DNA from: Mesostigma viride
Lineage: Eukaryota > Streptophyta > Mesostigmatophyceae > Mesostigmatales > Mesostigmataceae
NCBI GenBank assembly: GCA_009746045.1
Contig: RPFO01000213.1
Coordinates: 11,011,593 to 11,073,592 of the forward strand
Direction: 5' to 3'
DNA length: 62,000 nucleotides
In this document: in pieces, positions 11,685 through 20,000 of the stretch
How the letters are laid out: every line of letters starts with the position of its first letter
How positions within the stretch are numbered: the first letter of the stretch is position 1
The notes under the pieces: model-generated
The model's database searches: none
The model's input: only the letters and a program-made list of their open reading frames with translations
Told to the model about the DNA's origin: nothing
Made by a program: the position numbers and the translations under genes

Positions 11685-12374
11685 GAATATATATTATAAA
11701 AATATAATTACTTACAGCAGAGTGAAATCACTCAAACCAAAGCAAACGCCCAGCTATAAACCTATGTACAGAGCCATGTCAAAGCTCTATACTACGATAA
11801 GACCAATGGAAACGCCTAACGGGAGGAACCTAATAGCCCTGCTGCACCGCAAAATCAGCCCGCGTACGGCGGAGCATGATGTCAGCCATGGCCCGAGTCA
11901 GCGCCACCGACAAGCGCTGACGCCAATATGACGTCCAGGTCCGCGCCGACCATGGGGCCCGCTGGCCCTCCAGGTCCAGCCGGTCCTCCCGGAGCCGGCA
12001 ACACTCCTTGAAGAAGGCGGAGGTCAGGGGCCCCATGGCCCCAAACTCCTCCAGGACAAAGGGCACCACACGATGGTGCCCGACGTCGCCGTAGGCCAGG
12101 AGCTTGGCCCGCTCCGCCCGGTCCGCCGTGTAACCTGCCGTGAGGGAGGCCCCAGCCACGTGGCTAAGAGCCAAGGGCCGCGCCACCGAAACGTCAATAA
12201 GCAGATGCCGGCCACCCCCCTCAAAGTCCAGCACCACGATGTCAGGCCGGTGGTTGGGGGAATAGAAGGCAGCGCCATCCGCATCCTCGGACCGGATGTT
12301 CGCGTGGGGGAAAACCGACCGAATCATGGCGAGCACCACCGTCAGGAGGACAGTGTGCAAATAGGAATATATAT
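11682..12374 (-). mobile_element. 5'-truncated LINE inserted in copy A
   Basis: The insert, 11695-12361, is flanked by a perfect 13-bp duplication TAGGAATATATAT (11682-11694 and 12362-12374). Copy B carries that sequence once (15391-15403) followed by the same downstream sequence, so it is an empty-site control. On the minus strand the insert holds the C-terminal end of a LINE polyprotein, a 3' UTR and an A/T-rich 3' end. A second copy is at 42170-42678. Confidence 0.92.
11830..12361 (-). pseudogene. C-terminal fragment of a LINE reverse transcriptase polyprotein
   Basis: About 175 open codons ending at TAG, truncated at the 5' side. Visible parts are NHRPDIVVLDFEGGG followed by LLIDVSVARPLA, a PD-x-D arrangement like the restriction-like endonuclease found C-terminal to reverse transcriptase in some LINEs, then FVLEEFGAMG and a basic Arg-rich tail (TSYWRQRLSVALTRAMADI). 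The reverse transcriptase itself is missing. The overlapping part is identical in protein sequence to the copy at 42170-42538, so both inserts come from a recently active source. The endonuclease label is inference from motif spacing. Confidence 0.7.
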
Positions 12375-12815
12375 ACCAGTAGTGTAGATTAGTAAGGCTT
12401 AGCCTAGCATGTGGCCCACGCGCATGTGCGCCCATAATGGCCCCCATGGATGATGCCTTCCACATTTAGCCATGCTTTGTCTATAATGGGACCCCCATGG
12501 ATGTTGCATTAAGAATTTAGCCATGCTATGCCATGCAGAGAGATGCTCTCTGTCGAGAAGCCATGTCCTAGCTCTTGTATAGCCATGATGATCTTCCTCC
12601 CTCACAGGCATGCTCCCCCCCTTACCCGGGCATAGCGTGATAGACCATGAGGGTGCAGGTGCCTTGGTGCACCTAGAGCAGGGGTAGCTTACATTCCCAC
12701 CCTTGCATGAAGTAGCCTAGAATGTATTAAAAGCCATATGCCCCTTCTCAGGGCTATGTGCTACATCTACTCCCAACGGAGTGATGTTGATAATTAATTA
12801 ATCCAATCCTCACGA

Positions 12816-13533
12816 TATATTCTGATTTGGCACGCCGCAAAGGTGAAAACCATTTGCGTTCAGTGCCGGTCCGCGGAAAACGCGGAAAAACGCGATCTGC
12901 AAATGAATCCGACCGGAATCGAACTGGGGACCTCTCGCACCAACTTTCGCTGACTATAGGACGAACGTCTCCGGATCCTAGGGCATCGCCAACTTACACC
13001 TACAGTCATCCGCAAAAGTTCTCCTTTCCGGGGAGTGATGCAAGCCTTTCGGATTTGGTACTAGATAAATCATTCGAGATCTGTGTGTGTAGGAGTACTA
13101 CACACGTGTCTGTCACGATATATGCACGGCTTGACGACGTATACAGCACCTAAATACTGCACAACTGCAACCTGCTATGGCTGACATGCAAGCAACGTCG
13201 AGTAGGATGGCGGTCTTAGAGAGGCTGGGCAGAGGTCGGTAGAAATAAGTGGAAAACTGGCAGAAACTAGGTAGAAACACGATATACTTACGCCTGCAAG
13301 CACTATTGAGCCGGTGGCAGAGGCCATTTCCAGGAAAATACAGCATACCGTAGCAATAGTAGCCACGGTCACGCCTTACGCTCTTTGCAGGCACCATCAT
13401 GCCCGGAGCTACCCAATTAAAGTCTGCACAAATCTTGGTTTAGCCGAGAGTCCGGGCGTTCGGAATGAATAAACATGTGAAGTCGAAACACCATGGAAAT
13501 ACCAAGCATGGTGCCGCAGCAGACCCGAGTCTT
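12816..13533. other. Spacer between half-LINE copies, no gene recognised
   Basis: Nothing protein-coding is convincing. On the minus strand at about 12905-12990 there is a tRNA-like stretch, listed separately. The rest shows no repeats shared with other parts of the window. Confidence 0.55.
12905..12990 (-). ncRNA. tRNA-like relic or tRNA-derived SINE head (tentative)
   Basis: Read on the minus strand, a TATAGTCAGCG (A-box-like) segment is followed by GAGAGGTCCCCAGTTCGATTCC, whose last part matches the GGTTCGANTCC B-box closely, and then CGGATTC, which could pair with GATCCGG upstream. The spacing is too short and the T-stem mismatched for a working tRNA. I read it as a degenerate tRNA or a tRNA-derived SINE promoter. 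Confidence 0.3.
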
Positions 13534-13865
13534 GACGTAATAATATTAATTAATTAATTAATAAGCACGTGACTGCGTCACGTGGGTGCCAATACAGAGT
13601 AAAGGAACCTTCAACCCTATATACACAGCGAGAAGGAGGGAGGGCGCCCTAGCTTCTCTCACTGCCGCAGGTGGGCAGGCCACAGAGCGCTCTCTCCACG
13701 GCATGGTGCCGGGGCGCAAGTACACTGTGGGTGCAATACAACCAGTGCAATACCATAGGTAGGCTGACGCATAGCTTATGCTACAAATGTGAGGTGGGCT
13801 CAAGACGTCGGCTAATTAAGGCGCAAGCTGATGGCCACAAGGTGCCAGAGCTAATTGAAGGTACT

Positions 13866-15854
13866 ATAACGCTGTGCTAATTCTAAGCTACTTCCTGCGG
13901 CCACGAGGTAGCCATGGCTGTCGGAGCTCATAACTTTCACGTTTGAGCACCAAATTTAGCCGTGAATATCACTATCGCTTCGTCTTTCTAAGACGCACAT
14001 GCTGATATAATTTTCTGAATCTAAAACGCAATATATGGCGAACAAACGCGCCCCGACGCAACGCAGCCTGGCGGCTGCGCTCGGCAATGACAATACGTCT
14101 GCAGCCCCGGCTGCAGCTTCGCCATCAGGTCCGGCAGGCGGCGATGACACTAGTCGTGCACTGGTGGTCGTCCCGCAACCCCCCGGGCTTAACGCCTCGC
14201 CATCTGCATCGCCTGACCCCAAGCGCACCCGCCCAGCCGACGACACAGGAGGGTCTTCACGCCCCCAATACACAGAACCGAGCTTTCGTTCCCGGCCTTT
14301 CAAGGTCGCAGATTACGACTGGGCCACCATTTCTCCGACCGATGCTATGCGCTGCATCTTCTTCGGGGATTACGCTTCGCTTAACGACCTGTGCCTCCAT
14401 CTTTTCTCCACCAACCGCCTCCTCGCCCCGGACGGCAGCCGCGTGGGCAACGTCTACCATCTGGTCGGCGGCTACCGCCCCCGTCTCCAGCACGCCATCC
14501 TCAACTCCCTTCTCCAGCGCTCTGACGCCGAGATCTGGGCTTCACCCCTTTCCGCCCCCACCCTCCGCTCCATCCTCACGGAAGCCTTTCAGCAGCACGT
14601 GACCCCCCTTGCTGCCGACATAGCAGCAATCGGCGGCACGCTGACTGCTGAACTTCCTCACATTTCCACCGCCGCCGCCTCCACCTCCACTGCCATTTCC
14701 GCCTCCACTGCCGACATCAAAGCCCAGCTCCTCGACCTCGACCACCGCCTTCAAGCCACCGCCAACGCCCTTGAGAGCTTGCATGACACCGCCGGCCTCA
14801 CCGCCCAGGCGGTAAAGGACATCGCCGCCCAGCCGGCGTCTGCTGGCTCGGCCGGCGATGCTCCCTCCACCTGGGCGGACTTGCTTAAGCAGCACACCAC
14901 CTCCACCACCTCCACCATCTCGGCACAACTCAAGCAACAAGCCCTCGACCTTCGCGAGGAAGCCGACATCGCGCGGCGCAGCCACAATGTCATCGTCAAG
15001 CACTTCGACCAGCAGGCAGGTGAGACCTCCACGAGCCTTCTTGAGGCATTTAAGCGCGCCATTCTTGCCCCCATGTTACTCACTGGTGAGCTGGACATGT
15101 CGGCTGTCCGCCTCCCCCGCGCGCGGGGGAAGGCTGGCCCGGCACCCGTGCTCCTCACCTTTAAGTACATGGCGGACAAGCTGGCGTTCCTTAAATGCCG
15201 CAAGAAGCTCTCGGAGACTCGCTTCACGCTGGACGACGACTTGACCCTGGCCCAGCAACAACGGCGACGCGAGCTATGGCCGACCTACCTTCAGCTCCGG
15301 CAGAGCGCAAGGGGGAAGCCGGTATACTGGAGGGGGGCGGTCATCCACGTTGACCACAAGCCCTGGCAGCCCCCTCCTGCCACCTCAGACTAGGAATATA
15401 TATACCAGTAGTGTAGATTAGTAAGGCTTAGCCTAGCATGTGGCCCACGCGCATGTGCGCCCATAATGGCCCCCATGGATGATGCCTTCAACATTTAGCC
15501 ATGCTTTGTCTATAATGGGACCCCCATGGATGTTGCATTAAGAATTTAGCCATGCTATGCCATGCAGAGAGATGCTCTCTGTCGAGAAGCCATGTCCTAG
15601 CTCTTGTATAGCCATGATGATCTTCCTCCCTCACAGGCATGCTCCCCCCTTACCCGGGCATAGCGTGATAGACCATGAGGGTGCAGGTGCCTTGGTGCAC
15701 CTAGAGCAGGGGTAGCTTACATTCCCACCCTTGCATGAAGTAGCCTAGAATGTATTAAAAGCCATATGCCCCTTCTCAGGGCTATGTGCTACATCTACTC
15801 CCAACGGAGTGATGTTGATAATTAATTAATTAATTAATAACGCTGTGCGCTAAT
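13866..15854 (+). mobile_element. Half-LINE copy B, intact, nested in element C
   Basis: The element is about 13882-15836, bounded by a duplication ATAACGCTGTGCTAAT / ATAACGCTGTGCGCTAAT (13866 and 15837). The equivalent undisturbed site in element D reads CACTGTGCGCTAATATC near 41516. It shares its leader from GCCACGAGGTAGCCATGGC, its ORF, its 3' UTR and its (ATTA)n tail with copy A. At 1.95 kb it has no room for a reverse transcriptase gene. Confidence 0.85.
14035..15393 (+). CDS. ORF1p-like RNA-binding protein of half-LINE copy B
   Basis: Intact 452-codon ORF with the same plan as copy A: disordered N-terminus, the CIFFGDYASLNDLCLHL block, a coiled-coil-like Ala/Leu/Gln segment, then the RRM-like and C-terminal basic region ending HVDHKPWQPPPATSD. 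Start context and leader match copy A. From about residue 215 only a handful of residues differ from copy A, whereas the first 210 residues differ at several dozen sites. That uneven pattern suggests recombination, gene conversion or fast evolution of the N-terminal half. That both copies stay open over 450 codons argues for recent activity or selection on the protein. Confidence 0.75.
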   Translation: MANKRAPTQRSLAAALGNDNTSAAPAAASPSGPAGGDDTSRALVVVPQPPGLNASPSASPDPKRTRPADDTGGSSRPQYTEPSFRSRPFKVADYDWATISPTDAMRCIFFGDYASLNDLCLHLFSTNRLLAPDGSRVGNVYHLVGGYRPRLQHAILNSLLQRSDAEIWASPLSAPTLRSILTEAFQQHVTPLAADIAAIGGTLTAELPHISTAAASTSTAISASTADIKAQLLDLDHRLQATANALESLHDTAGLTAQAVKDIAAQPASAGSAGDAPSTWADLLKQHTTSTTSTISAQLKQQALDLREEADIARRSHNVIVKHFDQQAGETSTSLLEAFKRAILAPMLLTGELDMSAVRLPRARGKAGPAPVLLTFKYMADKLAFLKCRKKLSETRFTLDDDLTLAQQQRRRELWPTYLQLRQSARGKPVYWRGAVIHVDHKPWQPPPATSD

Positions 15855-16203
15855 ATCGTTTCAAGTGCTGTAATGCCTAAGCTATCCCATAATCGATTGC
15901 CCCCATCTAGACAACTAGCTGGAGTGCTGTATCCCGGGGAAGCCCGGGGGGGCTTCCACAGTTTCTTGTTGACATAGAGGTCCCCGCCCCGCCAGTACAC
16001 TTCCGGGCCCTTCTCGGGGTTGGTCTTGTGGCGGATGTAGTCGGGCCACTGATCGCGGCGTTGCTGCTGCTGGGCTGGCGTCAGGTCGTCGTCAAGCGAC
16101 CAGGAGGTGTCCACCAGCTTCTTGCGGCGAGAGAGGAACCGAACTCGGGCTGTGATGTCGCTGAAGGTGAGGACCACTGGAGGGGGCCCAGCCTTGGCCC
16201 GTG
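15830..16203 (-). pseudogene. Truncated ORF1-like C-terminus of element C
   Basis: Minus-strand frame cut at the element's 5' truncation point. It keeps the diagnostic C-terminal blocks in diverged form: PRAKAGPPPVVLTF, SRRKKLVDTSWSLDDDLT, AQQQQRRDQWPDY and VYWRGGDLYVNKKLW, each of which aligns by eye with copies A and B. The frame then reads into 3' UTR and ends in sequence at the copy B junction. It shows that at least two subfamilies of the ORF1 protein exist in this genome. Confidence 0.75.
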
Positions 16204-16216
16204 GACGTAATAATAT

Positions 16217-17090
16217 CAAGGAGACAACCAGCGCAGGCCAGAAATCGGGAGAATCCGGACCATGGTAGCTCGAGCCTGCCGTTATCTTGTCCGCGTGTTC
16301 GAGTCGTTCAGGATGATGAAGATTAATGGTGATGGAAATGTGTATCCTTGTGCAGTGAAATTATGGCTGGCTTACGTGTAGAGCGACTAGATGACCTAGA
16401 CGGTGGGGCCGGAAACAGCATGCTTGATCAGGGCGTGTGTTTCGAGCCTAACTGGCCGGGAGTGTCTAGTGGTGAGCACCATTGCTGCGATCGCTCTCCC
16501 ACCATTTACGAGGAAAGACCCGCAAATGGAAAACCACTGAAAAGGTAGCTAGTCAGTCATCACGGATAATAATATGTATGCCGGTTTCCAGGGTTTCTGC
16601 ATGAAAGTTGGGTGAGAAACTGGAAAAAACTACATTTCCTTTGCCCCAGTACCTCAACAAACTCGTAGAAACCTAATTATCAACCTTTGAACGCATCATC
16701 ATGGTCGTGCCACCCAACAGCCACTGAAATTCGCGCGAAAACTGGCGAGATCTACCTGCCGCCATCGCCGTCGTCTTCACCTTCGTCCCGCGAAAATGCC
16801 TGATTTCAGTGGTACATATTTGTTTGCAGCTGTCACAAAAAAAATACCAAAAATACAAGGAATTTTTCTTGAATTCTATGAGATGTTTCTGACCTATGTT
16901 GAAAGTTTCAGACCAAAAATCGCATGTTGAATAGGTTTGCCACGTGTCAGATTACAACGCGATACATCGCGTTCTAACCCTACAACGCGATACATCGCGT
17001 TGTAGGGTTAGAACGCGATTTAAGGAAAATGTTAAAGGCATCCACGTGGCCTGAGCTGCGGTTAGACGCTGGTCGTAAGACCGTCTTAAA
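16217..17090. other. Intergenic region with a perfect hairpin, no gene
   Basis: Only short frames with no recognisable product. The notable content is the hairpin at 16967-17018, which lies about 70 bp beyond the 3' end of the multicopper oxidase gene. Confidence 0.6.
16967..17018. repeat. Perfect 24-bp hairpin with 4-nt loop
   Basis: The arm at 16967-16990 (TCGCGTTCTAACCCTACA...) is the exact reverse complement of 16995-17018 across a TACA loop. A further partial unit (ACAACGCGATACATCGCG) precedes it from 16954, so the region is a stack of AACGCGAT-ACA-TCGCGTT motifs. Degenerate versions occur at 9310-9350. It lies downstream of the stop codon of the minus-strand gene, so it may be transcribed as part of its 3' flank. 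Confidence 0.93.
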
Positions 17091-20000
17091 TTACACCCGT
17101 GCCACCTCGCGCTTAGACTGTGGGACGAACTTTGCGAAGCGGCAGTCGGCCGCGAACATGCCACTGGTCACATAGTCCTCGTCGGATCCCTCCATGGGCA
17201 TCTCTGCACCCTGCTTGGAGAAGGACTGGCCCAGGATGCCGTGGACCGCGCCCGCTGCCTTAAACACCTTGACTTGGAAGTTCTGTGAAATGAAGCACAC
17301 CAAGCAGATTCAGGATGGGATGAAATTAGCAGGTGCCAGCAGAAGCGTTGCTAAATGCTTTCACGCGAAACTTGAGCACACAGACTGCCTATATGCACTG
17401 CATCCCGTTAGTAAAATTGAAGCATACCTAATAAGCCTGCACTTTATGCCAGCTTTCCAAAGGTTGTTGGCAAGAAATACCAATGACTTTGATGGAGAGC
17501 ACGTTTTCGAGGAACTCACGTAGACATTTCGATTTGGAGAAGTGCGTTAGAGTATGAATGGGACCTCAACATGGCTATTGGATATAAATACAAGGGATAT
17601 CAAGGCAGCTTTCCCGTGAGGCTCTTAGGGTAAGGAAAACTCAAGTCTGTGAGGTCAACACCCTTTCCCCCCCCCCCCCCCCTCCTCAAAATTGTGTGCA
17701 TACTCGCAAGTTATATTCTGTGTAAAGGCCACACAGGCCTGCCGAGATGCGCACCAGACGCCATTTGATTGTGCTATAGCAAGAAGCACAAGTTACTGAT
17801 AATTTCATGTTGGAAGCATAATGCCTCGCCTACTGTTTTATGTCCTCTGCTTTCTCCTTTCCCCCCCCCCCCCCCCCCCCCCCCGCAACCCTACTAAAAA
17901 TGAGGAAAAGGCTTGCACACCTTCGTCCCGTCAATTTAAATGCTGGACACCGTCATCCCGTCAATTTAAATGCTGATGGATTTCTTTGATCTGCCCTAAG
18001 TTGGGGGAGAAGTCGAAACCCGGCACCTGCCCCCTCTTGGCCAATTCCTTCTGCCCCACTCTATTCATGCTTCCAATCTAGATCAGGTGCGTGCACCCAA
18101 CTCACCAGGAAGTTCTTGCCGGGTCCCTTGTCGGCTTCCCAGAACGACGCGCGGACGACCTCCACCACCATCTCCATCTTGCCCAGCGCGCTGATGTACA
18201 CGCGCGTCCTCCTGCGGGTCACCACCAGCCCCGAGGGCAGTTGGCGGGTGCCCAGCTCTCCCTCCAGGGGCGCCTGCACAGGTAATTAAGACACAGAGCA
18301 GGCCACGCGTGCCGCGGTCTCATCGTTTAAGAATCGCTGATAGAGGGCCCCAGCCCCATCTCCCTCACACAGAGCCCTAGGGAAAATCAAGGCATCCTGA
18401 TGTTTAGTGGACATCAAGGGAATATAATAATGACAAATATCTAGAAACTACACCTAGCCCACGTTGGTGTGAATATTGTGACATAATATATCTATCAACG
18501 GGCCCGCCTGTGAAAAAAGATTTACTTTACAAGTGACAGGACAAACAGGAATGCCATTTGACTGAGTCAAGCAGCCCACCAAGGCACCAACGGCCACTTC
18601 CTGGATGCCTCTCCTTCTCCCCATCGTTATACAAGGTCACAGTACCATGTACACGGCGTTATGCAACCATATCTACAAGCACCCAGTCAGTCGTTTGCCC
18701 ACCCACCCAGGCAACCACAGCCGTCCCGACCCACTCATCACACCTGCAACCACCAGGTCGCCCCAACAATCGCCATATGCAGGTCAATATACAGCATGTC
18801 GGACCACATGCATGCACTGGCCAAGAGGCCTTGCAGTGAGACGTGCAAGTTGCCTAAGATGTGCAATAAGCATAAACCTAGTCAAGTGGTGTAGCATACA
18901 CCTAGTCCATAACTATTGTGGAGGCCTATGCCTTCCATGCATGGCTTTCCCATTCCCGCTGGCTGCTGTCACAACTCCTCTTAAACCCGCACCATATAAA
19001 ATTTCAATGTCCGTGACATTTTTTGCAAATCACTTTTTGCCCTCCATGGCCGTGCTGCTAAAATCATTGACCTAATGGGCATACCTAAGCGTGTGCCGTA
19101 AAGCATTACTGGTGGAAATAAAGCTCATTTTGCTGACCATCCCAGGTGGCACTCCGGCCCTTGTTTAACCTTTCTAAATTGTTTCATTCCAACTTGCTAT
19201 GCATGCCTACAAGGTCTCACGCCACAGCCACCATCCGGCCACACATAACATGACACCATGCAGTGAAATACTATGAGTAGATTTACGCCCCATTCCCAAC
19301 ACCTGAAATCGAAAATCATGCGTACCCTAGAAACTCTAAGTAACTTGCAGTACCATCCACTTACCCCGTTCAGCAGGACGGTCCCGAACGACGCCGCGTA
19401 AGGTGTCCCTGGGCGCGAGTTGGCGTCCACCAGCACGCGGTCGCTCCCGTACATGACGCTGATCTGGTCCATCCACGTGCGGGCGTCCGCCTTCTTGGAG
19501 ACACGGGCACTGGCACCCTTGCTGGCGACAGAGGTGTCGCCTGCCTTGATGCTGGCACCCTTGTCAGACTCAGCCCCCATGAGCCTCGCGTTCACGTGCA
19601 CCCGCTCGTCCGACAACACACAGTACGACCGCTCCGCGCGCCCCACAAAGTCGAAACGGTCGCCGCGCGCGCTCACAAAGTGGGGGTCCGACTTGGCGGA
19701 CCCCAGATCAACCTCACGCACCGGGGCGGCAAGCGCCACCTCTGCCACGTCACCAAAGGGCTCAAACAAGTCCGCCAAGAAGGCCGCGAAGCCGGCAGAC
19801 TCGAAGATGCCCTTGACGGACTGCTGACTGAGCTCGGACGACGCAAACGACTCGATCGCGATTTCGATCTGATCCTCCGCCAGCTCACCCAGCTGCAGCA
19901 GGCGGCGCCAGATGCTACTGCCGCCGCCAAGCGTGGCGTTCACGCCCACCTGGCAGGGGGGGTGCCCCAACCAGACGGCCACCGCATCCCGAATCAAGTC

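Larger units (their letters stand above)
10171..12815 (+). mobile_element. Half-LINE copy A: non-LTR element with ORF1 only, holding a nested LINE
   Basis: The element proper is about 10186-12800, flanked by a 15-bp target duplication with one mismatch (ATCCAATCCGCACGA at 10171, ATCCAATCCTCACGA at 12801). The 3' end is a short (ATTA)n tail. Without the 667-bp LINE inserted just after the stop codon, the element is about 1.94 kb: a 5' leader, one ORF and a 0.43-kb 3' UTR. There is no endonuclease or reverse transcriptase. Variable-length duplications, a simple-repeat tail and an ORF1p-like protein all point to LINE-type retrotransposition supplied in trans. Confidence 0.8.
13534..16216 (-). 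mobile_element. Half-LINE relative C, 5'-truncated, interrupted by copy B
   Basis: The element, 13547-16203, is flanked by a perfect 13-bp duplication GACGTAATAATAT (13534-13546 and 16204-16216). It runs on the minus strand. The 3' end is at 13547, with a tail of TTAA/TAAT repeats preceded by a CACGTGAC-TGC-GTCACGTG stem-loop. The 5' side is cut inside an ORF1-like frame at 16203. Copy B is inserted in its 3' part. A shorter relative of this 3' region (element D, 41170-41531) shows the uninterrupted sequence. Confidence 0.82.
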
